From: Strongyloides papillosus
Taxonomy: Eukaryota > Nematoda > Chromadorea > Rhabditida > Strongyloididae
Assembly (NCBI GenBank): GCA_005656395.1
Contig: SRSI01000065.1
Coordinates: forward strand, 1 to 64,000
Reading direction: 5' to 3'
Length of the DNA: 64,000 bases
A model generated the notes under the pieces. It was not told where the DNA came from. It searched no databases and worked only from the letters and a program-made list of their open reading frames with translations. The translations under genes and the position numbers were made by a program. Shown in pieces: positions 11,712 to 23,021 of this stretch. The first letter of the stretch is position 1, and the number at the start of each line of letters is the position of its first letter.

Positions 11712-12856
11712 CATCGATGAGATACATTCAAAAATGAAAACTGTCGTTTTGACATATGCTATATAACCCTCCGATGTAGTGATAAAAAAATAAAATATTT
11801 ATTCAATTGTATAATAAATGTTAGTGATCTTAAATTTTCTAAGTATACTCAATTAAAAAATTTAATATATCTGTTTCATGATACAATCAAATAGTCATGA
11901 TTGATGGTTTGTCATGAATTTTTCTACCTATAAATACTAACAAAAATACTATCGCACCTTCTCTTAGTCAACTAACATTAACCTCCTCATAGCGCAGAGA
12001 GGGTGAGTTTTCCTTTTTAAATTATTAACTTATTATTTAGTTTTTTATATCTCCCTTATTTGTGAAAATAAATTATCAAATTATTCTTTTATTCTGAAAC
12101 AATATCAATTAACATAAATGTCAAATCATTAAATAACATAATGAGGTATCATTTTCTATAAATTTATATACCTTTATTTATAATTGCTTGTGAATTTTTT
12201 AAAAATGTATTGTATATTTTTAAATACAGATATGTTTTTTGCTTTGATTGTATATAATGTCAAAACGATTTATATACTTGTTTTAATAATTTGCCATCTT
12301 TTTTTTATAAAAATGTGTATACATTTCTTATAAAATGTGCATATCTTGTTAAAACGACATAACTTATACATTTTTGAAAAAGTGAATAGTTATATTAACA
12401 CAAATGTATGATCAATCTTAAAAATTAGACTTAATTTTTCTACTGAATTAACTATACTAAATAGTGATTTTATACAAATCAAAACGACTGACACAAAAAA
12501 TAGTGCCAAAAATTCAACATTTCAACAAAAATTCTCGATCTCTTATATTTTTTATAAAATATACGAAAGGTCGTAAACTATAAACACTAAAATAATAAAT
12601 TTGACATTCAATATATCTATTTTTACAATTAATACTGTTTTTAAGTAATGTTTTATTCTTTTTAAATATTATTGCATTTTTTATATTAATTTAATCTATT
12701 TTTCAACAAAAATATTTATAAATTAACAAAATTCAAGAACGTGAGTAATTTTTAAAACTTTAAAATGATTAAAAGCAATTTTTTTCTAAACAATAGGTAG
12801 TTATTTTGTTATCTTAATAATTATAAAAATTTTAAAATAACTACTATTTAGTAAAA
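11712..12856. repeat. Segmental duplicate of 62790-63740 (3' end of a membrane-protein gene plus downstream DNA)
   Basis: AAAAATGAAAACTGTCGTTT near 11731 and the ~110 bp after it match the last coding exon at 62790-62920 with a few substitutions, then the downstream flank matches to about 12856. In this copy the coding frame is broken by a stop in the equivalent of the FDMCYITL region. A 230 bp solo LTR is inserted in this copy only. Confidence 0.75.
11872..12101. mobile_element. Solo LTR, 230 bp, TG...CA ends, 5 bp target duplication
   Basis: Begins TGTTTCATG and ends CTGAAACA, flanked by ATATC on both sides; the duplicate locus near 62955 has the uninterrupted ATATCAATTAAC site. It contains a TATA box (CTATAAATAC, ~11927) followed by a G+C-richer initiation-like region (GCGCAGAGAGGGTGAG, ~11992) and AATAAA near 12067, the order expected of LTR promoter and polyadenylation signals. 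Confidence 0.75.
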
Positions 12857-13370
12857 ATATTTAAGTTTTGTTGGTGTATTCGCGCAAGATAAAAGATAGT
12901 TTATTTCACAAGAAGGTTAAGATAATACAATTAAACAAAAAATTACAAAATTTATAAAGCGGCCACCTAACATATATGGTATTAGTAGTTAGTAACAAGA
13001 GAGGGAACTTACTTTTGACTCTTTATCAACTACAATTAACACACACAATATTATATATGTCCCTCTTATCCCTTTTTACACTAAAAAAACAACACGGATT
13101 AGTAATTGAGGTTACAAGATAAAACTATGACAAAATTTCGAAATAATTATGTAACCGCTTTTTCATCTTTATATACCATACTGTTAGGGGTAAAATTTTC
13201 TCTACAGGAAAAATAAAAAAAACAAACAATCATGAGAAGAACGGTTAGGATTACAATTCTTTTACTATTTACAATTTTATTAAATTATAGTATGCAAATT
13301 ACAAAAGAAATGTTTCAAGAGATTCTACAAGTCTAAAATAATAATATCCATATTTTACTTTTGATGTATA
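12857..13370. other. Left flank of the large inverted-repeat element, no gene recognised
   Basis: A+T-rich DNA with a few less biased patches (12955-13080). No open frame or repeat relationship was clear. Confidence 0.5.
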
Positions 13371-15269
13371 CACACAAATTAAAAATTCCGCAATTTAAGA
13401 TGCACATGACAATTTATGTAAAATTGTATTACATTTACAAAAAAAGGAAATTTTACAAAATGAATAGAATAGTTTTGCATTTTAGGAGGAATTGTTATGC
13501 ATTTTAGGTTAAAATTGTTATGCATTCCAGGTAGAATAGTTTTGCATTTTAGACAGAATTGTTTTGCATTTTAGGTAGAATTGTATGACAATTGAGGAAG
13601 AATTGTATGACATTTGAGGGTGAATTGTATGACATTTGAGGAAGAATTGTATAACAATTTAGGTAAAATTGTTATGCAAATTTTATAAAAAAAATTACCA
13701 AATATATTTAATTAATTATATTCTTCTTGGAAAACAGAAAAATAATAAATAAAAAGATTAAGAATTAAATAAATATACTATAAACTAAGTGATGTACTAA
13801 ATTAATCTAATAAACTTAATAAAAGTTTGGAATATTAAATGTAAAATCACAAAAATAATGTTAGTACTTAAAACATTGTTATATAGATATAGAAGGACTT
13901 TCATTTTCTAAAAATTAATAATATATTTGTATCTCAATATAAATTTAGAAAATTTTATTAATGAAAATACAAAACAAAAATAAAAATGATCAAGAATTTT
14001 ACAAATAGATCAACATTATATGATTCAAAAAAGCGATTTACAGAAAATAAGATAAGTAAGATGTTTGAAAATTATTTATTAAAAATTTTGTTACATAGTT
14101 GATACTACATATACAAATTACTAATGAACTTTAGTAAATACAAAAAATTTTTATCTTATATTTAAAGTAAATCATTACCCCTTTTAGCTTTCTTTGAAGA
14201 AAAAAATTTTAGTTGCATTTAGTATACAAAAAACATTTTTGTCTTCTATGTGCCTACAGGTAATGACTCTAGAATGGTGCCGTTGAAGTTAATATCACAA
14301 AGCGCCAAGTTATGTATAGACAAATACTTTAAGGCACTACATAATGTTCAGAAAATATTTTGTATATCTCATTTTTACTAACCGTTCAAAGAATTATTTT
14401 TAAGTTATTTTTAAAATTGCTAATATTAATTTTCAATCATATCGAAAAATGTAACTACAATAAATAAAGTATTTTTTGAAATTTATTAAATTCTTACGCG
14501 AAATAAATACTATTGTGACAAAAGTTATCGTTTATAACTACATAACTTTTTCCAGGATTCTGACTTTGTTGATAGAGTAATGCTCAGACATTATTTCGAG
14601 AATCTATCAACATCAATTATCTTTGGAAGAAAAGTTGTAAAATTTAATAGTCGACAGACAACAACTGAATTTCTTCTAAATGGTTTTAAAATTTCATAGA
14701 CATTATGATCGAAGATTCATACTTTCTGGTAATTGTTTTAAGAAAGTATCTAAAATAATATCACAACTAGGCAACCTTTGATATTCGAGTTTGATAAATA
14801 AAGTAATAAATCAGTAGTCTTCTTTATTAGTCGGCTATTTTCTCTATTTTCTTAAAAAATTCTTTTCATCATTTTTAAAAGTTTATTTTTGTATGTTTTG
14901 TAGTTTTCTCTTTATCTAGTTTTAGTTAAGATAAAATTTCAAAAAAGTCAATGATTTATAATATAGGCAAATATAAACTACTACGTAAGCATTTAATGTT
15001 GTCTAATAAATCAACATTAGCGTAAAAAACTGTCAAAAGAAATATCTAAAAGTTTTATGTACAGAACAGTAGAAACAAAATTGAAAGAATGTTTAAATTA
15101 AATAACATTCATGGTTTATATGTATATTTTATAAATAATAATAACATTGTTATTTTAGAAATCATACACAAAATAAATTTCTAGAACCCCTAAAATTAAT
15201 TAAACAATATTTAGCTAGTGCAATATTTTGTACCAACTAAGTATCCGTTTACAATTTTTTACCAAGTAT
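13371..15269 (+). repeat. Left inverted arm
   Basis: Matches the reverse complement of 30273-32191. From outside in: ~100 bp unique sequence, a block of 22-bp repeats (13465-13680), ~500 bp of A+T-rich DNA, then broken kinase sequence from about 14230 inward. The arm ends inside kinase-derived sequence. Confidence 0.85.
13465..13680. repeat. 22-bp subterminal tandem repeats of the left arm
   Basis: Units such as AGAATTGTATGACATTTGAGGA and AGAATTGTTTTGCATTTTAGGT repeat with a 22 bp period about nine or ten times. The right arm has the same array inverted (31870-32100), apparently with one extra unit. Repeated subterminal motifs close to the ends are common transposase-binding sites in DNA transposons; that role here is inference. 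Confidence 0.7.
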
Positions 15270-16025
15270 GTTTTCTGATTAAATATCACTAGGCGCCACG
15301 TTATGTATTAGCAAATATTTTAAGGCACTACATAATGTTCAGAAAATATTTTCCTTATCTCATTTGTACTTGACATTTTAAGAATTTTTTGTATATGATT
15401 TTTTAAATTGCTAATATCATTTTCAATTATATCAATTACTTGCTATCAAGAAATGATAAGATATCAAAGAGCAAGAATAGAGAATTATTATGTGGCCAAG
15501 ACCACAAAATAACAATATATAAACCAGATAGGTTTATTCTTTATTAAGTTGTTAATAATAAATGTGTTGAATAAAGTATAGATTTATTACATACCATGTA
15601 ACTACAATAAAAATGTATTTTTGAAATTTATTAAATTCTTACGCGAAATAAATACTATTGTGACAAAAGTTATCGTTTATAACTACATAACTTTTTCCAG
15701 AATTCTGACTTTGTTGATAGAGTAATGCTCAGACATTATTTCGAGAATCTATCAACATCAATCACTTTTGGAAGAAGAGTGGTCAGTCTTCTAGTCAACA
15801 GAAGACAACTGAATTTATTTTGGATGGTCTTGAATTTTCATAAACATTCCGACCGAAATTGATACCTTCTGGTAATTGTTTTAAGAAAGTATCTAAAATA
15901 ATATCACAATTTGGGCAACCTTTGATATTCGAGTTTGATAAATAAAGTAGATACGTCTGAAAACATATTTATCAGTCGACTGTCTTTTTTAGATTTTATT
16001 AACCTCTTCAGAACGATTTTTTTAA
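14230..16025 (-). pseudogene. Broken tandem copies of the VRK-like kinase gene
   Basis: 14260-14560 follows the catalytic-loop-to-intron stretch of the intact kinase gene (22290-22500): AATATCAC...AAG..GCC AAGTTATGTAT, TTTAAGGCACTACATAATGTT. 14735-15710 follows C-lobe to intron order again (21850-22500), and 15860-16025 starts a third C-lobe copy that is cut by the LTR element at 16029. Stops and indels are frequent. About 155 bp of unrelated sequence (15440-15595), with a TATATAAA motif and a GTGGCCAAGACCAC palindrome, interrupts the second copy. These copies are old relative to the arms, because both arms carry the same damage. Confidence 0.7.
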
Positions 16026-16028
16026 TAT

Positions 16029-16242
16029 AGTCAGATATATTCATAAATATCTCTTGACACGAATTAGTCAGGATCTGTTTTACTGTATAATTTTATCATG
16101 TTTTATCATATAATATTCATTTTATCATTCCCCACCATTCCCCATCATTTCATAATTATTGTTATAGTGTGTTCCCTTTTAAATATATATTCATGTTTGT
16201 ATTTATTATAGGTTACACACCAGCTTAAATAAAATTTTAACT
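16029..16242 (+). repeat. 5' LTR
   Basis: 214 bp, AGT...ACT, preceded by ATAT at 16025-16028. Confidence 0.85.
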
Positions 16243-16502
16243 TGTCGATTAGAGAGTAAGCAATTTTAACTGGATTCGCTGAAATCTAGGGGCAAGTTAA
16301 CTCCAAATTCAAACGACGTACTTCAATCATCTGTTCTTATCGCTAAAGGAAAACGTACACCTGCATCAAAGAAACCACTGTCATCCACTCCAAATCTGTC
16401 TGTCTTACAGATCAAAAGTAATCAAATTCTTCATACACCAAACCATTACAAATCTATCCAATACAACTACCTTTCTACTCTACTACATACAATCCGAAGA
16501 AA

Positions 16503-18221
16503 ATGACATATCACTTTACTCTAGCCGTTACCAAATACTCTCATACTGAAACTTCCAGAAAGTTCTCAGCCTTTCTTTCTCAAATCCGCGATGCCTTTTC
16601 TATTGATGGTGTTACTGATGAAAATATCAAATTTCCACTTTTAAGAAGTCGTCTTGATGACAAAACTCGCGAAATGATACCAACTACGAAACCAGATGAA
16701 ACCTTTGAACAGTACTTGATCCGTCTTGCTGCAATATTCAATGATACCTTAATCACGAATGATCTTGAAATACAATACTCTTTCTTCAAACTGAACTTCT
16801 CCAGCGATAAGTTTGAGGAAACTCTCCGTGAATTCGTCCAGCTCCATGAAATCATATATCGTGATCTTCCGGCAGAACTCAATTTTCAATCTTTCCGTCG
16901 TCGCTTATTAGATCTTCTCACTCCAAAGCCAAATCTCTTCAAAGTTATTCTCAACAGTACTGCTACAACAAATCCAACTCTTGTTACTACACTGGTTCAC
17001 TTCTTCAAAGCGAATGGTCTCTTACACAAGCATTCTCTAGACACCTGTATCTCTACAATGGACAACTATATTCCAGCTTCACTATATACAAAACAAGAAC
17101 ATATTTCGTCTCCAAATACTTTTACTGTCAAAAACGAAGTTAACAACACTTCTACAACTACCGTTCAATCATCACCTATTATTATCAGACAAACTACGAC
17201 GAACAATGTCTTTTCAAAAACTATCATGGACCCCGACTCCAACGCTATCTACATTGATCCAAAACTTAAGAACCAAATTATTCTCTCTAATGTTCTTGAA
17301 TCTATCAACCAAATTTCATCAAATGGTCATCCACATTCTACCATACCCGCTCAACATCCAACTATTAAATCTCTAGATGGACATTCTTATGCATCAAACA
17401 CAGGTTTCGATAATCCTACCAAAGCACTAGATCCCGAAAATACACTGAGAGATGACTCTCTCCAAAAATACCTACCAATTACCCACCACAACGATTATGA
17501 AATGGTAAATGGAAAAATTGAAACACCAAAACAAACTTTCTTTTCTGAAACTGATAGCAAAACTACGTATGGTTACAAATCTTCAAATCAACTAGCTGAT
17601 TCAATTAGCCTTTTCTTCCCTTCAAAAACTTTTCTTCAAAAAAAACGCGTTAGATTTAAAACCACACAATCTCTTCACTACAAAATTGATCAACTTGACT
17701 CTTCTGAAGCTTTTGTCTTCAAAATACCAACTAGCCAACAGCTACTCTTTGATGCCGCTAAAAATAACACCCCACGGGAGGGAGTCTACTTAAAACGGCG
17801 TGGCAATGATGTTGTCACATCAAAAAATCAAATCATTCTGAACTCGTTAGAAGAAACATCAAAGGAGAACAAGCACATCATCCCCTTCACCGACATTGTT
17901 ACAAAATATAGAATTGCTGCTCCACTTCCCGATACTACTAGTTCAACAATTATGAACGTTATCACTTCAATCATTCAAACTCTTGGACCTATGAAATCAT
18001 TACACACGGATAACACTGCATATCTCAAGAAAAATCCACAAGAAAACTCGAACCAAAATTCTTTGATACCTGTCAACTACCATCTTTTTCTATTGATAAG
18101 AAAATCCACCAGGAATCTCAAAGTAAAGGATGAAGGAGTCAGATATATTCATAAATATCTCTTGACACGAATTAGTCAGGATCTGTTTTACTGTATAATT
18201 TTATCATGTTTTATCATATAA
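16503..18221 (+). CDS. Gag-like ORF fused in frame to an integrase fragment
   Basis: 572 codons from ATG 16503 to a stop inside the 3' LTR. Residues ~15-190 resemble a gypsy Gag capsid region (FSAFLSQIRDAFSIDGVTDE..., then helical stretches). The middle is low-complexity, rich in S/T/N. Residues ~490-535 read FTDIVTKYRIAAPLPDTTSS... SLHTDN, which matches the retroviral-type integrase core around its second catalytic Asp (pattern D-x-x-TKY-x-x-A-x-PL ... TDN). The zinc-binding N-terminus, first catalytic strand and Glu region are missing, so integrase cannot be active. The simplest reading is an internal deletion that removed pol and joined gag to late integrase. An open frame in another phase upstream (16263-16505) may hold the original Gag N-terminus. 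Confidence 0.65.
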   Translation: MTYHFTLAVTKYSHTETSRKFSAFLSQIRDAFSIDGVTDENIKFPLLRSRLDDKTREMIPTTKPDETFEQYLIRLAAIFNDTLITNDLEIQYSFFKLNFSSDKFEETLREFVQLHEIIYRDLPAELNFQSFRRRLLDLLTPKPNLFKVILNSTATTNPTLVTTLVHFFKANGLLHKHSLDTCISTMDNYIPASLYTKQEHISSPNTFTVKNEVNNTSTTTVQSSPIIIRQTTTNNVFSKTIMDPDSNAIYIDPKLKNQIILSNVLESINQISSNGHPHSTIPAQHPTIKSLDGHSYASNTGFDNPTKALDPENTLRDDSLQKYLPITHHNDYEMVNGKIETPKQTFFSETDSKTTYGYKSSNQLADSISLFFPSKTFLQKKRVRFKTTQSLHYKIDQLDSSEAFVFKIPTSQQLLFDAAKNNTPREGVYLKRRGNDVVTSKNQIILNSLEETSKENKHIIPFTDIVTKYRIAAPLPDTTSSTIMNVITSIIQTLGPMKSLHTDNTAYLKKNPQENSNQNSLIPVNYHLFLLIRKSTRNLKVKDEGVRYIHKYLLTRISQDLFYCIILSCFII

Positions 18222-18350
18222 TATTCATTTTATCATTCCCCACCATTCCCCATCATTTCATAATTATTGTTATAGTGTGTTCCCTTTTAAATATATATTC
18301 ATGTTTGTATTTATTATAGGTTACACACCAGCTTAAATAAAATTTTAACT
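18137..18350 (+). repeat. 3' LTR
   Basis: 214 bp, the same sequence as the 5' copy, followed by ATAT at 18351-18354. It also supplies the stop codon and last ~28 codons of the internal ORF. Confidence 0.85.
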
Positions 18351-18464
18351 ATATGGAAAAAAACTTTTCTATATTATTAATTTTTAAAGTGATTAAATAT
18401 GAACAAAAGTACAATTAATTTATAAAAACAAAATTTTACAAACGTACAAAAATCACTCAAGAGA

Positions 18465-18960
18465 TCTAACATTTTATTTTTATATATCCATTACTATGTA
18501 ACTATAATAAATGTATTTTTTTAAAAATATATTAAATTATTACCCAAAATTCATATTAGTGTTGCAAAAATTCCCGTATGAAACTAAATTCATTAAGGAT
18601 ATATGTGAAGAACCAAAAATGTTACTGCAAGTACCATATTGAAAGATTCAGTAACCAATCAAATTTAATTAAAAAAATTATTTTTTTACCAACAGAAATA
18701 TAAATAATTTAAAATATAAAAAAAAGTTTGCACCAATATCTTTGTTCAAAAATTTTTCATCATTTAAAAAGCTTGTTCTTTCTGTCTTGCATTTTCTATA
18801 CTATCTATTTGCTTTAATCTAGGCAAAAATTCAAATAGGTTCATGATATAAATACCAACATATATGAATTACTACGCCAGCTTTTAATGTTATCTAATAG
18901 GTTAATTTGAGCATAAGATAACAGTCCAAGAAAATATCAGGAAGTTCTTATATGAAAAAT
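18465..18960 (-). pseudogene. Further broken kinase copy, fragments out of order
   Basis: 18480-18600 matches the intron region of the intact kinase (22415-22560), including TATATATCCATTACTATGTA. 18765-18960 matches the C-lobe segment 21975-22165 (ATCATTTAAAAAGCTTGTT ... TTTTAATGTTATCTAATAGG). The two segments are in reversed order relative to the gene, so this copy is rearranged as well as decayed. Confidence 0.7.
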
Positions 18961-19824
18961 TTGAATAAAATGCCTAAATTTCCCTTGTTGCTATTTGTTA
19001 TTTATTTTATTCTTATATTTACGTCTCTTCAAAAACTCTCCATCATAGTACAACATTTTTTTTGTTTATTTTTGAGTTAAGAAAAAAAATCTCTGAATAT
19101 TTAAAAACAAAGAATAAAGTACCTAAAAAGTAAAACATAATTAAAAGGACTATAGATAAAACATACATAAATCATATAAACATTTTTTAACGCCTTCATT
19201 AAATGACATCATTTATTTTTAAAAACTATGAATCTTCCGACGTCAACCAACAACATAACATTTCTCAGCAACATAATATACGTTGAGTCAACTTCTAGGA
19301 TGATTATCTCCTTTTATAAAACCATTACTTTAAATTTACGATGATATGTTGTGGAACCACCATATAATGTTGATTGAATAACACTTAAACAATAAACTAC
19401 AATGATTGTTTACACGAAATTTCTTCACAAGACGTTTTGGTAACATGAAATCAAGCTTCAATATTTATTAAATCACTAGTATATGAAGGCTTCAGAGTTT
19501 CTTTAAATATATTAATAACTCTAAACGATTAAAATAAGTAAAGTTATAGCAAAAAAGAAATGAAAATATATTTCATTTGTGAAAAACATCCAACGTTTTG
19601 TATTTAAGTTAATTACTTCAACCATGTTTATTTTTGCAATGGTTAAACTTTTTAAAAGTTATCATAAATTAAAAACAAGTAAATTAAGAACAATATATTA
19701 AGATTATCAAATTTAAATATAATTAAACATATATTACTTATGGATATAAATTATTATAAAGTAAAAATCATCGGAAGTTTCTACATGCATGAATATTAAA
19801 TGATTTAAAAACGTATAAAACTTC
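18961..19824. other. A+T-rich spacer inside the large element
   Basis: No open frame, repeat match or RNA signal was seen between the kinase relic and the 357-aa gene. Confidence 0.5.
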
Positions 19825-20942
19825 TTATATTGAATTTTTTAATGTATCTTCAATAATTTTTGTAATATTTAAAGCTTTATCACTAATCACTGATCTTCTT
19901 TTTCCACAATATTTGTCAGGAGCTCCACTTAATTTCATTATTATCATATAAAATGTTTTAAATGGCTCACTTAATGATAAATTTTGAAATATAAAATTGA
20001 ACATAAAAAATACAATAGTTAATTCTTTTAGATCCTGGTTTTTAAAACAAATAATATTACCTATCATTATTTGATAGATTTTAGTAATACTTCCAATTCC
20101 TACTAAGCCAATAGTATGAATAGTTACTTGTTTAGGGGTAATAATTGGTTCATTTAAATTGAAACATTGTGCTACAGTAGAGTAAGCTTGGTGTAGAGGG
20201 TCAACTCTGGAAACTCCTGAAAATTTATCCTTATTTTTAATATAACAATATTTAAAAATTTTTCTTAAAGCATTTTCAATATTGTCGATGTCAAGTATAA
20301 ATTTTTCACTCTTTTTTAATATATTGCACTTGAATTTGTATAATGTTCTTAAATTTTCAGTGATATAGATACAGTTTTTGTGATTAAAATAAAATTCTCC
20401 AAATAATACTGTTGAATCTATTGTTTTTGTTTCATTTATTATGGACTTAAATAATTACATTAAAGAATTACCTATATGAAATAAACTACCTTTAATAATT
20501 TTTCTTCTTCAGATTCTTTTGCCAAAACTTTACGATTTACTTTGCTTTGTCTATTTGAAACAAGCTTTTGAAATTTAATTTTATCAAGACCAGTAGATCC
20601 GTCGTCATTATAAGCGATTTCAAATGATTTGAAAAAAGTGTAGAATAATACATCAATACTACCAGTAACACTTCTGTCTGCTGTAGGAACATTTGTAACA
20701 TATAAATCATACAAAAAATCATAAATATGTTTAAAGTAATTGTTTGATGTCATTTCCATTTTCCTATCATCATTTTTATTATTTTTTAATGTATCAAAAG
20801 ATAATTCTAACAATTTATTTTGTTTATTAATTGTTTCACCCATGTATTTTTCTTTCATTTTATCCTTCAAATAAAGTTCATATTTTAAAATAAGGCTTTC
20901 ATCGATATCTTTGTTTAAATTAGCAGCTGATGAATAATTCAT
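19825..20942 (-). CDS. Unknown 357-aa protein of the large element, two exons
   Basis: Exons 20942-20490 and 20445-19825 are joined across a 44 nt GT-AG intron (donor GTAGTT, acceptor TTATTTAAG), phase 0. The whole frame is open, including ~120 codons upstream of the internal Met at 20067. The N-terminal 150 residues are Lys/Glu/Asn-rich with amphipathic helices. The C-terminal half contains VDPLHQAYS and a hydrophobic stretch near residues 285-315 (IVFFMFNFIFQNLSL) that could be buried helix or membrane. No family was recognised. It lies 279 bp downstream of the kinase stop in the same orientation, so the two may be expressed coordinately. Intact frame and clean splice sites suggest it is still under selection or recently active. 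Confidence 0.7.
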
Positions 20943-21221
20943 TTTAAAATTTTCTAAAGTAAATAATAAAAGAATGTATTTTAAAAAATTATTTTCTACT
21001 AATTAAAATGATGATATATATAGATGATAATAATATTAAAATTTTTGAAAATACAATAATTTTATAATAGATGTCAAATTATAATATTTAAATTTTATTT
21101 GTTAAAGTGGTTAGAAGTATTTTAAAACTATAAATATTTAATTTATTTAATTATCTAAATTGATGCTATTGTAAAGTCTTTTAATTATTATATATATTTA
21201 AAATAAAAGAAATTTTTTATG

Positions 21222-22868
21222 TTATTTCCATTGTAAATCACTAACCATTTTAGTTGTTTTTGCAACAATAGGGTTTGAGTTATCGTCAGTATATAAAAAA
21301 GTAATTTTTTTATCTGATATACATTCAATTAACTCATTTTCATATGTACTACCTGTTTTCTCATTTTTTTGAATTTTCTCCAATGCTAAAATTACTTCAC
21401 TGTCATCAATAATTACCAATATATTTTGCAATGTTGTATATTCTCTATTGAAAAAATTAAGTAAATAAATAATGCCTTTCAAAACTGCATTTTTTCTTTT
21501 AATATTTGGTGAAAGCATCTTTGTAATAGCTTGTGATAAAATATTATTCTTTAATTTTTTTGCTTCATCATTATATTTGTAAACAGATACAAATCCTCTG
21601 TTTGAATATTGTATAAAAGCTTTTATACAAGCAATCATATCAAATTTACTCAAATCTTTGTAGATATTTTTAAGTTTGATAATATCAATGTCATTTCCAA
21701 ATATTGTAATATTATTTTTAAATATTAATGATTTTTCTTTAGAAATTTCAAATATTTGAAATTTTGTTTCAATATTAACAGGTTTTTTAACTTCCAAACA
21801 ATCGTATTTTGTCAAAGTTGACTTAAAAGACGGTAAATATTTTAAAAAAATATCCGAAATAGTGTCGTAATTTGGACAGTCTTTTATGTTCAATTTCGAT
21901 AAATAAGCAAATACATCTATAAACATATTTATCAATCGACTGTCCTTTTTGGATTTCACTAATAAATTTTTTTCATCATTTAAAAAGCTTGTTTTTTTCT
22001 GTCTTGCACTTTCTATACCATCTATTTGCTTTAATTCAGGCAAAAAATCAAATAGGTCCATGATATAAAATGCCAACATATATGAATCGCTACGCAAGCT
22101 TTTAATGTTATCTAATAGGTCAATATGAGCATAAGATAACGGTCCAAGGAAATATCTGGAAGTTCTACATGGAGATCCACTAAGGTTAGTCAAACCATAA
22201 TCAGCTAATACAACATTTTGTACCAAAGAAGGATCTGTTGACAACTTCTTACAAAGAATATTATCTGACTTAATATCACTATGTACCAAATTGTGTATTG
22301 ATAAATATTTTAAAGCGCTGCATAGTGTTAAACAAACATTAATAATAGATAATTTGTACTCATCACTTTGAAAATTATTTACAAATAATTTTTTTACGTC
22401 GTTCATATTATATTTATATATATCCATTACTATGTATCTATAATAAATGTATTTTTTTAAAAATATATTAATTTATTACCCAAAATTCATGTTATTGTGG
22501 CAAAAATTCCCGTATGAAACTAAATTCATTAAGGATATATGTGAAGAACCAAAAAAATTTCTCAATTTCCTTCCAATTAAATACTCATTATAAATCCTTC
22601 CTTCATTTTGTAAATTATTACATCGTTCTTCAGCAATTTTAACTGCGATGTTTTTTTTACTTCCATCAGAATTTCCAACTTCGCACTCATAAATGTAAGA
22701 AAAACACCTCTTCCCCAAGATACTTTTTATTTTAATTTCACTGATAATTTGTACATCCTTAGAAGACTTTGAAATGTGTTGGAATGAGAAGCCATTAGGA
22801 AGCAGAGGAACACTTGGAAAAGATTCATCAACCTCAATTGCATTTGTAATTATTGATAAACTATTCAT
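21222..22868 (-). CDS. VRK/CK1-like serine/threonine protein kinase, 534 aa, two exons
   Basis: Exons 22868-22480 and 22437-21222 flank a 42 nt GT-AG intron (phase 2). Kinase landmarks are in order: glycine-loop remnant LGKRCFSYIYECEV (51-64), AVK lysine at 77, hinge YIVMDIY, catalytic loop HSDIKSDN (D184, K186, N189), DYG (D209-G211), then GPLSYAHIDLLDN..RSDSYML typical of the VRK/CK1 group, where DYG replaces DFG. The substitution of Ser for the usual Arg/Gly after His is tolerated in VRKs. About 190 residues follow the kinase core, of unknown role. Starts diverge from the 417-aa gene only 153 bp away. Several broken copies surround it in the arms. Substrate unknown; a role in DNA mobility is speculation. 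Confidence 0.75.
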
Positions 22869-23021
22869 TATTAGAAAGAAGAAAGAATATGATAACGTTG
22901 TAAAAAATTTATTATTTTAATTAAAAAAAAATTTGCATATATAAACTCGTTTATTTAAATTTTCTTTTATATTTAATTAATGCTATGTTTGATTTTATGC
23001 TGTTAAATAATTATTATAACT
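22869..23021. promoter_or_regulatory. Divergent intergenic region between kinase and 417-aa gene
   Basis: The two start codons lie 153 bp apart on opposite strands. A TATATAAA box near 22937 sits about 80 bp before the plus-strand ATG. A shared bidirectional promoter is inferred from spacing. Confidence 0.4.

Larger units (their letters stand above)
16029..18350 (+). mobile_element. Non-autonomous Ty3/gypsy-like LTR retrotransposon
   Basis: Two direct repeats, 16029-16242 and 18137-18350, both 214 bp and identical by eye, begin AGTCAG and end TTAACT and are flanked by ATAT on each side. AGT...ACT ends with a 4 bp A/T duplication are typical of gypsy-group elements. The LTRs contain TATA-like and AATAAA (GCTTAAATAAAATTTT) sequences. 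Only ~1.9 kb of internal DNA is present, with one ORF and no protease, reverse transcriptase or RNase H region. Identical LTRs point to a recent insertion. It lies in a broken kinase copy. I could not settle the primer-binding site. Confidence 0.85.

Noticed and set aside
13360..13380. Target-site duplication of the large inverted-repeat element
   Set aside because: The bases flanking the two arm termini do not match for any usual length, and the right flank is satellite.
15440..15595. Solo LTR inserted in a kinase copy
   Set aside because: It has TATA-like and palindromic motifs, but the ends and target duplication could not be fixed; kept only as a note in the kinase relic entry.
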